NCBI RefSeq assembly: GCF_001665295.1
Contig: NZ_LZSE01000034.1
Location: 1 to 64,000 of the forward strand
DNA length: 64,000 nucleotides
Direction of reading: 5' to 3'
From: Mycobacterium sp. 1554424.7
GTDB taxonomy: Bacteria > Actinomycetota > Actinomycetes > Mycobacteriales > Mycobacteriaceae
Shown here: one piece after another, positions 1 through 8,166 of the stretch
Layout: every line of letters begins with the position of its first letter
How positions within the stretch are numbered: the first letter of the stretch is position 1
Made by a program: the position numbers and the translations under genes
Notes under the pieces: model-generated
The model's input: only the letters and a program-made list of their open reading frames with translations
Told to the model about the DNA's origin: nothing
Database searches by the model: none

Positions 1-487
1 ACGGTTCCCCGAACAGCGAGGCCAACTGGTCGAGCAAACCCGTTGGGGCGCCCACGTAGTCGTTCTCGGCGCGCTGGGCCAGCCGCGCCCGCTCGATCGA
101 GTCGATGCGCAGATCGGCGGCCGCCGCGATCGCACCCAAAACCGCGCATTCCAGCGCCGCCGAGGACGACAGGCCCGACCCCATCTCGACGTCGCTGCTG
201 ATCGACATCGCGCCGCCGGGCACCGCGTGACCGGCCTGCCGCAGCGCCCACACCACCCCGGCCACATAGGCCGCCCAGCCCTCCACCCGGCCGGGAACGG
301 TGTCGAGCGGAAACCGGACCGCGCCCTGCGCGCGCTGGCTGTGCACGGTGAGCGCGTCGGTGCGGTCGGGCGTGAACGTCACCACCGTGCGCTGGGGCAG
401 CGCGATCGGCAGCGCGAAGCCGAGGTTGTAGTCGGTGTGCTCCCCGATTAGGTTGATCCGCCCCGGGGCGGCGTAGGAGACCGTCAT
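1..487 (-). CDS. galK: Galactokinase, N-terminal part (cut by window edge)
   Basis: Galactokinase phosphorylates galactose to galactose-1-phosphate in the Leloir pathway. The minus-strand reading starts with ATG at 487 and gives the galactokinase signature [13 protein letters not shown] within the first 25 residues, then the GHMP-kinase ATP-binding loop [12 protein letters not shown] near residue 105. Only about 162 residues are inside the window; the C-terminal two thirds lie beyond base 1. The start codon overlaps the galT stop in an ATGA arrangement, so the two genes are translationally coupled. In M. tuberculosis galK likewise follows galT. Identity is certain from the two motifs. Confidence 0.95.
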   Translation of the reverse strand, partial: MTVSYAAPGRINLIGEHTDYNLGFALPIALPQRTVVTFTPDRTDALTVHSQRAQGAVRFPLDTVPGRVEGWAAYVAGVVWALRQAGHAVPGGAMSISSDVEMGSGLSSSAALECAVLGAIAAAADLRIDSIERARLAQRAENDYVGAPTGLLDQLASLFGEP

Positions 488-1560
488 CGGAGGTCCCGCA
501 GCCGCGCGGCCACGTCCTCGGGCGTGACGTCGCTGATGAACGCGTCCATCGCCGATTCGGACGCGGCCAAATACTTGAGCTTGTTCGCGCTGCGCCGTAT
601 CGACATCAGCTCGACGTGGAAGTAACCGTCGGCGTCCGCGGCGGCGAACTGATGCAGCGCGGAAATGTAGGGAAGCGCGGACGAATACATCCGGTCGAAC
701 CTCCCGAGCACGTCGAGGTAGATCTGCGCGAACCCATCCAGTTCATCATCACCGAGCTCGACGAGGTTGCGCACGAACCTGTTCGGGTAGATGTGCACCT
801 CGACCGGCCAGCGCGCCGCGAACGGCACGAACGCGGTGAACAGCTCGGTGCGCGCGACGATGCGGGAACCGTCGGCGATTTCGCCGGCCAGCAGGTCGGC
901 AAACAGGTTGGAGCCGTGGCTAGTTCGGTGTTCGCGAGCCTGAGCGAGCATGGCCGCGGTTCGCGGTGTGCGGAAGGGGTAGCCGTAGATCTGACCGTGC
1001 GGGTGGCTCAGCGTCACCCCGATTTCCTCACCGCGGTTTTCGAAACAGAACACCTGCTCGATGCCCGGTGTGGCCAACAGGTCGGCGGTGCGGTGCCGCC
1101 ACGCCTCGACGACCAGCCGGGCGTGCGCGGGTTCCAGCTCCGCGAACGACCCGGTGTGGTCGCTGGAAAAACAGATCACCTCGCAGCGGCCGTGCCCCCG
1201 CTCCGAGACGAAGCCGTCACCGGCGGGCGCGCCCACCGGCCGGCCGGCGCCGGACAGGCTCGGGAACCGGTTTTCGAAGACCACGACGTCGTAGTCGAGG
1301 GCGGGCACCTCGCTGGTCAGCCCGGTCGGGCCCGGGCACAGCGGGCACTGGTCGGCGGGCGGCTTGTAGGTGCGGTCCTGGCGCAGCGCGGCGATGATCA
1401 CCCACTGCCCCGTCGACCGGTCGAACCGCAACTGCGACTGGTCCGGGGCGCGCGCCGGCAGCGGCCTGCGGTCCTCGAGCGGCGCCGGACGGTGGCCGGG
1501 CAGCGCGAAGAACAGCAGGTCCCGGCCGTCGGCCAGCTTCACCCGGGTAGGCGCCGTCAC
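484..1560 (-). CDS. galT: Galactose-1-phosphate uridylyltransferase
   Basis: GalT exchanges UMP between UDP-glucose and galactose-1-phosphate. The protein holds the two CxxC-type zinc residues (CPLCPG) near the N-terminus and the catalytic motif [12 protein letters not shown], whose central HPH carries the covalent uridylyl intermediate. The GTG at 1560 gives 358 residues, the usual family length. An in-frame ATG at 1641 would add 27 residues that do not resemble the family. A TAGTGT -10-like hexamer at 1569-1574 (minus) sits about right for a leaderless GTG start. The gene is one uninterrupted frame here, whereas H37Rv annotates two pieces (galTa and galTb). It runs into galK with a 4-base overlap. 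Confidence 0.93.
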   Translation of the reverse strand: MTAPTRVKLADGRDLLFFALPGHRPAPLEDRRPLPARAPDQSQLRFDRSTGQWVIIAALRQDRTYKPPADQCPLCPGPTGLTSEVPALDYDVVVFENRFPSLSGAGRPVGAPAGDGFVSERGHGRCEVICFSSDHTGSFAELEPAHARLVVEAWRHRTADLLATPGIEQVFCFENRGEEIGVTLSHPHGQIYGYPFRTPRTAAMLAQAREHRTSHGSNLFADLLAGEIADGSRIVARTELFTAFVPFAARWPVEVHIYPNRFVRNLVELGDDELDGFAQIYLDVLGRFDRMYSSALPYISALHQFAAADADGYFHVELMSIRRSANKLKYLAASESAMDAFISDVTPEDVAARLRDLR

Positions 1561-1708
1561 AGCGTCGAACACTAGCTTGGGCCGTCCGCCGCGGTTCGGG
1601 TAACCAGGATGATGTCGGGCCGACGAGAGGGGTCTTCCCATAACTGGTCTCTACGAACGCGCGCGAAACTGGTGGATCGGATCGGATCCCGGGCTGCTTC
1701 GGCTCCGG

Positions 1709-3841
1709 ATGGCGACGCGGACCACCGCCGCGCTCGGCTGTTCGCTGCTGATCATGTACCTGGTGACCAGGGCGGCGGGGCAACCGTTGACCGTCGCCCT
1801 GCTCGGCGTCGTCATCACCATGGTCGCGGCGCGATCGGTCAACGAGCCCGACCCCCGTCGGCAGCGGATCACCATGGCGTTGCTGCCGCTGCCCGCCGCG
1901 CTGTCCATCACCGCCGCCGCGCTGCTCGCGCCCTACCCCATCGCCAGCGACGCCGCCTTCGTGGCCGTCGTCTTCGTCGCGGTGTACATCCGCCGCTTCG
2001 GAGCGCGCGGCAGGGCCCTGGGCATGGTCGCGTTCATGTCCTATTTCTTCACTCTCTATCTGCGAGCGCGCATTTCGGAGCTGCCCTGGTTGATCGTGGC
2101 GGTCCTGGTCGGAACGCTGTGCACCTTCGTTATGAGCGCCTACGTTTTGCCCGATCGACCCGAACGCGTGCTGCGCGCCACCGTTCGCGCGTTGCGGGCG
2201 CGGATGGCGATCGTGGTCGACACCACCGCCGAGGCGGGGCGCACCGGCCGGCTCGACGAGCGGCGCCGGCGCCGCATGCGCGCCCGCACCATCCGGCTCA
2301 ACGAGACCGCCCTGATGGTGCAAGACCAGATCGAAGACAAGGCCGACCCCGCCGTGCTCTGGCCCGGGGTCACCAGCGAACAGCTGGCCCCATGGCTCTT
2401 CGACGCCGAGCTGGCGATCGAATGGGTCGCCACCGCGGGCCGGCGGGCGGCCGCCCTCGCCGACGACATACCCGCCCCGACCCGCGCCGAGCTGGTCGCG
2501 GCGCTCACGCAGCTGGCGCGCGCAATCCGCACGGCGCAGACCGGCGGCCTCGGCCGGGCGGCGAGCCAGGCGCAGCGGATCCTCGACCGGGCGGGCGAGG
2601 GGCCCGTGCGCCGGCTGGCGCTGGCGATCATCAACGCCGCATCGGCGACCGCGGAGGTTCGGGCCATCGTCGAGGGCCGGGCCGCCGCGAAAGCCCGTGC
2701 GCTGCAGGACGCCGAGAGCGTGCCGGCCCCAGCGCCGGGCGCTGCCGAGCCCAGCCAGCAGGGGCTGCGGCCGACCACCCGGCAAGCCATCCAGGTGGCC
2801 GTCGCCGCGTCGCTGGCCATCATCACCGGTGAGCTGGTGTCGCCGGCCCGCTGGTACTGGGCGGTCATCGCGGCGTTCGTGATCTTCGCCGGCACCAACT
2901 CCTGGGGCGAAACCCTGACCAAGGGTTGGCAGCGGCTGCTCGGGACCATGCTGGGCGTGCCCTGCGGCGTGCTGGTGGCCACGCTGTTCGCCGGGAACAC
3001 GGCCGCCTCGCTGATCGCGATCTTCGTCTGCCTGTTCGGCGCCTTCTATTTCATGACCGTGACGTACAGCCTGATGACCTTCTGGATCACCACGACGCTG
3101 GCGCTGCTGTATGGCTTGCTGGGCCAATTCTCCTTCGGCGTGCTGATGCTTCGGATCGAGGAGACCGCGATCGGGGCCGTCATCGGCGTGGCGGTGGCGA
3201 TCCTGGTGCTGCCCACCCACACGCGGACGACCATTCGCACAGACACCCGCGCGTTCCTGACGGCCTTGTCCGCGCTGATCGAGATTTCCACGGCGACCAT
3301 GTTCGGCGGGGACGAGACGGTGAGCCCGACCGAACAGGCACGCCAGCTCGACCGGGCGCTGCAGCAGTTCCGGGTCAGTGCCAAGCCGTTGTTGGCGGGG
3401 GTGGCCGGGCTCGCCGGGCGGCGCAGCATCCGGCGTGCCCTGCGAATCTTCGCCGCGTGCGATCGTTACGGGCGAAGCCTGGCGCGCAGCGCCGAGCAGT
3501 ACCAGGATCCGATCGGATCAGAAGGCCTGGCAACGGATTTCATGGCCGCGGCGGCGCAGACGCGAAGCAACATCGACGCGTTGTGCGCCATCATCGACGG
3601 TGCCGAGGGCGTGAGGGTGAACTCCGCGACGGACGACCTGGACGCCGCCGAGACCGCGGCTCGGCAGCGGGACGGCGAGGGCGAGCTCGACGCCGATGCC
3701 CGGCGGTTCCTCACCGCGGTGCACGCGCTTCGCCAGATCGATCGGGCGATCATCACCGGGGCCACCAACCTCGGTGCCCGCGACGCCTACAGCCCGGGCA
3801 GGCACGCGGGGAAGATGCACGGCGAAGTGGGCGGCGTCTGA
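1709..3841 (+). CDS. FUSC-family integral membrane protein
   Basis: A 710-residue protein with the layout of the FUSC (fusaric acid resistance / aromatic acid exporter-like) family. It has a block of hydrophobic helices at about residues 10-150, a soluble helical region rich in Arg, Ala and Glu at about 150-350, a second membrane block at about 360-510, and a C-terminal soluble helical domain. The duplicated membrane/soluble pattern is typical of FUSC proteins, some of which export aromatic acids; the substrate here is unknown. ATG 1709 is divergent from galT. The last 55 bases overlap the end of the convergent small secreted gene. Confidence 0.75.
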   Translation: MATRTTAALGCSLLIMYLVTRAAGQPLTVALLGVVITMVAARSVNEPDPRRQRITMALLPLPAALSITAAALLAPYPIASDAAFVAVVFVAVYIRRFGARGRALGMVAFMSYFFTLYLRARISELPWLIVAVLVGTLCTFVMSAYVLPDRPERVLRATVRALRARMAIVVDTTAEAGRTGRLDERRRRRMRARTIRLNETALMVQDQIEDKADPAVLWPGVTSEQLAPWLFDAELAIEWVATAGRRAAALADDIPAPTRAELVAALTQLARAIRTAQTGGLGRAASQAQRILDRAGEGPVRRLALAIINAASATAEVRAIVEGRAAAKARALQDAESVPAPAPGAAEPSQQGLRPTTRQAIQVAVAASLAIITGELVSPARWYWAVIAAFVIFAGTNSWGETLTKGWQRLLGTMLGVPCGVLVATLFAGNTAASLIAIFVCLFGAFYFMTVTYSLMTFWITTTLALLYGLLGQFSFGVLMLRIEETAIGAVIGVAVAILVLPTHTRTTIRTDTRAFLTALSALIEISTATMFGGDETVSPTEQARQLDRALQQFRVSAKPLLAGVAGLAGRRSIRRALRIFAACDRYGRSLARSAEQYQDPIGSEGLATDFMAAAAQTRSNIDALCAIIDGAEGVRVNSATDDLDAAETAARQRDGEGELDADARRFLTAVHALRQIDRAIITGATNLGARDAYSPGRHAGKMHGEVGGV

Positions 3842-4215
3842 ACTTTCCTGAGCAGATCGGCCAGATGGACGAGCGACGGCAGCAGGATCGCGTCCACCCC
3901 CGCCTTCTGGTCCTGGGGCAGGTTGCGGCTGTCCAGATCCACCCTGGTGACCTGGTCCTGTAGGCCCTTGATCCGCTGGTTTCGCTCTGCCGGGGTGAGG
4001 CCCTCCCAGCTGGCGTCGAGGTCCGCGATCTGGCGGCGCAGCTCGTCGGCCTCCGCGAAGGGATCGCCCTGAGCGGGGGCCGGCCGCAGCGGGTGCAGGT
4101 GACCCACCGCGGGTTGCGCCGTCACGTCGGCCCCGGCGGGACTCGCCGCCCCCAGCGCGCCGGCCACCAGGGCGGCCGCGACGGTTGCCGTGATTTTCGT
4201 TGAGAAGAAACGCAT
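3787..4215 (-). CDS. Small secreted protein, unknown function
   Basis: A 142-residue protein with a clear Sec signal peptide: basic start MRFFSTK, then a hydrophobic Ala/Val stretch, and probable cleavage after the AGA near residue 29. The mature part is helical, with the phrase LRRQIADLDASWEGLTPAERNQRIKG, and ends in a Pro/Cys tail. No domain is recognised. A haemophore-like or heme-binding helical protein is conceivable, but no ligand residues are evident. It lies just downstream of another minus-strand secreted protein and overlaps the 3' end of the FUSC gene tail to tail. Confidence 0.65.
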   Translation of the reverse strand: MRFFSTKITATVAAALVAGALGAASPAGADVTAQPAVGHLHPLRPAPAQGDPFAEADELRRQIADLDASWEGLTPAERNQRIKGLQDQVTRVDLDSRNLPQDQKAGVDAILLPSLVHLADLLRKVQTPPTSPCIFPACLPGL

Positions 4216-4230
4216 TTGGTGCCCTCCGCA

Positions 4231-4611
4231 CTATGGCGCGAACGCGCAGATGAACCCGAGCACCCGCTCGCACTCCTCGCGGGTACGGAAGACCGGGGGT
4301 GGCGGCGGCGGGGGAGGTCCCTCGACGATGTTGTCGGGGCAGCCGCCGTAATAGCCGGGAGGACACTGCTCGTGGTAGACGTGACACACGTTGAGGTCCC
4401 ACCCGGTGGCCCGCAGACCGGGCCACACGTAGTCGCCCGGACACCAGCGCATGCCGGGACCGTGATAGCAGCCCGTTCTCGACGAACAGTGGTCGTCGGC
4501 ATGGGCGGTGCCCACGGGCAGCCCCGCTGCGGCCAGTGCGACCCCGCCCGTGATCGCGACCCCGGCGACGGCTCGCTTCAAGACCCACTTGGCACCGTGG
4601 GTGGTGTGCAT
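4231..4611 (-). CDS. Small secreted Cys- and Pro-rich protein
   Basis: A 126-residue protein starting MHTTHGAKW, with a hydrophobic signal segment (AVAGVAITGGVALAAAGLPVG) and an AHA cleavage site near residue 37. The mature region has seven cysteines among Gly, Tyr and Trp residues, a run of eight prolines, and a short CERVLGFIC end. The cysteines suggest disulfides in an exported protein. Function is not recognised. ATG 4611 was chosen over an upstream in-frame start at 4755 because it directly precedes the signal peptide and leaves the P450 promoter free. It is the first gene of a two-gene minus-strand set with the next secreted protein. Confidence 0.62.
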   Translation of the reverse strand: MHTTHGAKWVLKRAVAGVAITGGVALAAAGLPVGTAHADDHCSSRTGCYHGPGMRWCPGDYVWPGLRATGWDLNVCHVYHEQCPPGYYGGCPDNIVEGPPPPPPPPVFRTREECERVLGFICAFAP

Positions 4612-4643
4612 GCACTTAGGTTGCGGCGCACCGCTTGCCGAAT

Positions 4644-4664
4644 TTTCGCCGATTTCTTGCGAAA
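4644..4664. promoter_or_regulatory. Possible operator: inverted repeat before CYP125-like gene
   Basis: TTTCGC at 4644-4649 and GCGAAA at 4659-4664 form a perfect 6-bp inverted repeat with a 9-base spacer in the 84-bp region between the divergent secreted-protein and P450 starts. The arms are short, so this is a weak candidate. No KstR-type AACnnGTT core is visible here, although cyp125 of M. tuberculosis is known to be KstR-controlled. Confidence 0.3.
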
Positions 4665-4695
4665 TTCTTGCGTTTAATGCGGATACCATCTCCCA

Positions 4696-5946
4696 ATGGG
4701 CACACCGAGCCTCCCGTCGGGGTTCGACTTCACCGATCCCGACATCTACGCCCACCGCCTACCGGTGCAGGAGTTGGCCGAGCTGCGCGCGACGGCACCG
4801 ATCTGGTGGAACGAGCAGCCGCCCGGTCAGGGCGGGTTCGGCGACGGCGGCTACTGGGTGGTCACCAAGCACCGCGACATCCGCGAGGTCTCGCTGCGCA
4901 GCGACGTCTTCTCGTCGGCCGAGAAGTCGATCGTGCCGCGGTATCGGGAAGACCTGGCGCAGGGCCAGATTGAGGCCGGGCGCACGTCGATGATCATGAT
5001 GGACGATCCCGAACACAACCGGCTGCGCAAGATCGTCTCGCGCGCCTTCACGCCGCGCGCGGTCGAGCGGCTGCGCGCCGACCTCGGCGAGCGGGCGCGG
5101 CGCATCGTCACCGAAGCCGCAGCGGCGGGCTCCGGCGACTTCGTCCGCCAGGTGGCCTGCGAGTTGCCGCTGCAGGCGATCGCCGGCCTGCTCGGGGTGC
5201 CGCAGGAGGACTACGCCAAGCTGTTCGACTGGACCAACAACATGATCGGCAGCGACGATCCGGAGTTCGCCGACAACGACGCGCTGACCGCAGCCGGCGA
5301 ATTGATGTGGTACGCCATGCAATTGGCGGCCCGGAAGCAGGCGAACCCCGCTGACGACATCGTGACGACCTTGATCCACGCCGACGCCGAGGGCCAGCAC
5401 CTATCCGAGGCCGAGTTCGGGATGTTCGTGGTCACGCTCGCCGTCGCCGGCAACGAGACGACCCGCAACTCGATCACGCAGGGGATGATGGCCTTCACCG
5501 ATTACCCGGATCAGTGGGAGCTGTTCAAGGCGCGGCGCCCGAAGACCGCCGCGGACGAGATCATCCGGTGGGCCACCCCGATCACGGCGTTTCAGCGCAC
5601 CGCCTTGTGCGATACCGAGCTCGGCGGCGTGCGGATCAAGAGCGGCCAGCGGTTGGCGCTGTTCTATCGTTCGGCCAATTTCGACGAGGAGGTCTTCGAC
5701 GACCCGTACGCCTTCAACGTGTTGCGCAGCCCCAACCCGCACGTCGGGTTCGGCGGCACCGGCGCGCATTACTGCATCGGCGCCAATCTGGCGCGCATGA
5801 CCGTCGACGTGATGTTCAACGCGATCGCCGAGCACCTGCCCGACCTGACCCCGGCCGGTGAGCCCGAGCGGCTGCGGTCGTCGTTCATCAACGGCATCAA
5901 GCACTGGCGGGTCGACTACCGGGATCGGACAAGATTGCGGGCATGA
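4696..5946 (+). CDS. Cytochrome P450, CYP125-like (steroid side-chain hydroxylase type)
   Basis: A 416-residue P450. The N-terminus (LPSGFDFTDPDIYAHRLPV) and long stretches through the I-helix AVAGNETTRN and the heme loop GFGGTGAHYCIGANLARM closely match M. tuberculosis CYP125, the enzyme that oxidises the C26/C27 methyl of cholesterol and cholest-4-en-3-one. The cysteine of HYCIG is the heme ligand and E/R of the K-helix are present. It is shorter at the N-terminus than CYP125A1, and the core cholesterol catabolic genes are not adjacent, so it is probably a paralogue with a related sterol or lipid substrate. It overlaps the NYN gene by 4 bases (ATGA). Confidence 0.88.
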   Translation: MGTPSLPSGFDFTDPDIYAHRLPVQELAELRATAPIWWNEQPPGQGGFGDGGYWVVTKHRDIREVSLRSDVFSSAEKSIVPRYREDLAQGQIEAGRTSMIMMDDPEHNRLRKIVSRAFTPRAVERLRADLGERARRIVTEAAAAGSGDFVRQVACELPLQAIAGLLGVPQEDYAKLFDWTNNMIGSDDPEFADNDALTAAGELMWYAMQLAARKQANPADDIVTTLIHADAEGQHLSEAEFGMFVVTLAVAGNETTRNSITQGMMAFTDYPDQWELFKARRPKTAADEIIRWATPITAFQRTALCDTELGGVRIKSGQRLALFYRSANFDEEVFDDPYAFNVLRSPNPHVGFGGTGAHYCIGANLARMTVDVMFNAIAEHLPDLTPAGEPERLRSSFINGIKHWRVDYRDRTRLRA

Positions 5947-6812
5947 CCGAACCAACTGTGACCCGCGTGGCGGTCTACCTCGACTTCGACAACATCGTGA
6001 TCTCGCGGTACGACCAGGTGAATGGGCGCAACTCGTTCCAGCGGGACAAGGCGGGCGGGCTCGATGCCGATCGGCTGGCCCGGGCCACCGTCGACGTCGG
6101 GGCGATCATCGACTTCGCGTCGTCGTTCGGGACGCTGGTGCTCACCCGCGCCTACGCGGACTGGTCGGCCGACGTCAACGCCGGGTACCGCGGACAGCTG
6201 GTGGCCCGCGCGGTCGATCTGGTCCAGCTGTTCCCGGCGGCGGCCTACGGCAAGAACGGCGCCGACATCCGGCTGGCCGTGGACGCGGTCGAGGACATGT
6301 TCCGGCTGCCGGATCTGACCCACGTGGTGATCGTGGCCGGCGACTCCGACTACATTCCGCTGGCGCAGCGCTGCAAGAGGCTCGGCCGGTACGCGGTGGG
6401 CATCGGCGTGGCCGGCTCGTCGAGCCGGGCGTTGGCGGCCGCCTGCGACGAGTTCGTCATCTACGACGCGCTGCCCGGTGTTCCCGTGTTCGAGCCCGAG
6501 CCGGCCAAACCGAAGAAGGCGAGCGGCCGCGGCAAGGCGGACAAGCGCGAGGAACCGGACGAGGCACCCGACCCGCAGGCCGGCGCCACCGCGCTGCTGA
6601 CGCGCGCGCTGCAGATCGGGCTGGAGAAAGACGACGCCGACTGGCTGCACAACTCGGCCGTCAAGGCGCAGATGAAACGGATGGACCCGTCGTTCAGCGA
6701 GAAGTCCTTGGGATTCAAGTCATTCAGCGACTTCCTGCGGTCGCGGTCCGACGTCGTCGAGCTGGACGAGAGCTCGACGACGCGGAGGGTGCGGTTGCGC
6801 GGAAAGGACTGA
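5943..6812 (+). CDS. NYN-domain (PIN-like) putative RNase with C-terminal OST-HTH-like domain
   Basis: A 289-residue protein. The first 180 residues form a NYN/LabA-type PIN-fold domain: VAVYLDFDNIVIS contains the first acidic pair, KNGADIRLAVDAVED the central acidic residues, and VVIVAGDSDYIPLAQRCKRLGR the GDSDY motif. These aspartates bind metal in NYN nucleases. A charged Lys/Glu linker (about 185-210) leads to a C-terminal region, DWLHNSAVKAQMKRMDPSFSEKSLGFKSFSDFLRSR, that resembles the winged-helix OST-HTH/LOTUS domain often fused to NYN. The start overlaps the P450 stop, so it is co-translated with a metabolic enzyme. Its RNA target is unknown. Confidence 0.83.
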   Translation: MTEPTVTRVAVYLDFDNIVISRYDQVNGRNSFQRDKAGGLDADRLARATVDVGAIIDFASSFGTLVLTRAYADWSADVNAGYRGQLVARAVDLVQLFPAAAYGKNGADIRLAVDAVEDMFRLPDLTHVVIVAGDSDYIPLAQRCKRLGRYAVGIGVAGSSSRALAAACDEFVIYDALPGVPVFEPEPAKPKKASGRGKADKREEPDEAPDPQAGATALLTRALQIGLEKDDADWLHNSAVKAQMKRMDPSFSEKSLGFKSFSDFLRSRSDVVELDESSTTRRVRLRGKD

Positions 6813-6835
6813 GCCACTCCCCTACGCTGACGTCC

Positions 6836-8038
6836 GTGAAGCAGGAAGCGATCCAACCGACACGCTCGTGGCCCGGCTGGCTCACCCGCAACGTCCGGGT
6901 GCTCTCCGCGGTCTCGTTCCTGCAGGATGCCGCCAGCGAACTGCTCTATCCGCTGTTGCCGATCTACCTCACGGCCGTCCTTGGGGCCCCGCCCTCCGTG
7001 GTGGGCGCCGTCGAGGGGGCGGCCGAGGGCGCGGCCTCGCTGACGAAACTCGCGGCGGGCCCGCTGGGCGACAGGTTTTCGCGCCGCCCGCTGATTGCGA
7101 CCGGTTACGGGATGGCGGCTCTGGGCAAGGTCATCGTCGCGGTGGCCGGGGCGTGGCCGGGTGTGCTCGCGGGCCGCGTCGTCGACCGGCTCGGCAAGGG
7201 CATTCGCGGCGCGCCGCGCGATGCGCTGCTGGTCGACGACGTGGACGAGGCCCAGCGCGGAAGGGTTTTCGGCTTTCACCGCGCGATGGACACCCTGGGG
7301 GCCGTCGTCGGTCCGCTGCTCGGGCTGGCGGGCTATGAGTTGCTCGACCACCGCATCCCGCCGCTGCTGTACGTCGCCATCGTGCCCGCCGTCCTCAGCG
7401 TCGCGCTCGTTTTCCTCGCGCGCGAGCGCAGCCGTCCAGCCCCGCCCGCGCAACGACAGTCCATGTGGGCCGGTGTGCGCACGTTGCCGCGGCCGTACTG
7501 GCGGGTGACCGCGCTGCTCGTCGGCTTCAGTTTGGTGAATTTCCCGGACGCCCTGTTGTTGTTGCGGCTCAACGAGATCGGCTTCTCGGTGACGGAGGTG
7601 ATTCTGGCCTACGTCGGGTACAACGCGGTGTACGCCCTGGCCAGCTACCCGGCCGGAGCGCTCGCCGACCGCATCGGCAAACCGGCGTTGTTCGGCCTCG
7701 GCCTGACGTTCTTCGCGATCGGTTATACCGGGCTGGGACTGACCACTGACCTGCTGGCGGCATGGTTGCTGATCGGCGCCTACGGCGTGTTCACCGGGTG
7801 CACCGACGGCGTCGGGAAGGCCTGGATTTCGGGGCTCGTCGGCAAGGAGCATCAGGCGAGCGCCCAGGGCGTGTTCCAGGGCGCCACGGGGCTGGCCGTG
7901 CTGGTGGCGGGGTTGTGGGCGGGATTCCTGTGGGGTTCGGACGGGCGACTGCCATTGCTCGTCTCGGGAATCGCGGGCGGCGCGTTCGCCGTCCTGCTGA
8001 TCGGCGGCCAGCTGGCCCGCGGCGTGACACGCAGCTAA
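6836..8038 (+). CDS. MFS transporter
   Basis: A 400-residue, 12-helix major facilitator protein. The loop 2-3 signature appears as GPLGDRFSRRPLIATGYG and the loop 8-9 counterpart as GALADRIGKPALFGLG; the segment DRLGKGIRGAPRDALLVDD is typical of a mycobacterial MFS subgroup with unassigned substrates. GTG at 6836 was chosen because the longer open frame runs back through the NYN and P450 genes out of frame. It lies 23 bases after the NYN stop on the same strand and may belong to one transcript with the P450 and NYN genes. Efflux of a P450 product is an inference only. Confidence 0.83.
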   Translation: MKQEAIQPTRSWPGWLTRNVRVLSAVSFLQDAASELLYPLLPIYLTAVLGAPPSVVGAVEGAAEGAASLTKLAAGPLGDRFSRRPLIATGYGMAALGKVIVAVAGAWPGVLAGRVVDRLGKGIRGAPRDALLVDDVDEAQRGRVFGFHRAMDTLGAVVGPLLGLAGYELLDHRIPPLLYVAIVPAVLSVALVFLARERSRPAPPAQRQSMWAGVRTLPRPYWRVTALLVGFSLVNFPDALLLLRLNEIGFSVTEVILAYVGYNAVYALASYPAGALADRIGKPALFGLGLTFFAIGYTGLGLTTDLLAAWLLIGAYGVFTGCTDGVGKAWISGLVGKEHQASAQGVFQGATGLAVLVAGLWAGFLWGSDGRLPLLVSGIAGGAFAVLLIGGQLARGVTRS

Positions 8039-8073
8039 GCCGGCCATCTGACTGGCAACACACATTTTGTCTC

Positions 8074-8138
8074 ATGTATGGCGGACGGGCTCCTGTGTCC
8101 TCGATGTCGTTGACAGCCACCCGCCGCGGCCATACATT
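8074..8138 (+). promoter_or_regulatory. Promoter with flanking operator-like inverted repeat
   Basis: TTGACA at 8110-8115 and TACATT at 8133-8138 with a 17-base spacer form a near-consensus SigA-type promoter for the P450 at 8167. An 8-bp perfect inverted repeat, ATGTATGG (8074-8081) and CCATACAT (8130-8137), brackets it; the right arm covers the -10 hexamer. A protein bound to the arms would block the promoter or loop the DNA. A purine-rich ribosome site (GCGAGGAG, 8153-8160) precedes the ATG. Confidence 0.65.
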
Positions 8139-8166
8139 GTGTGAAACTTGTCGCGAGGAGACCGTC

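Noticed and set aside
616-1575. Antisense frame of 319 residues over galT
   Set aside because: It is a shadow of galT in high-GC DNA; the minus frame holds the HPH active site.
5858-6835. N-terminal extension of the MFS frame back into the P450 gene
   Set aside because: The extension is out of frame with the P450 and NYN genes and is Arg/Gly-rich; GTG 6836 starts a normal MFS protein.
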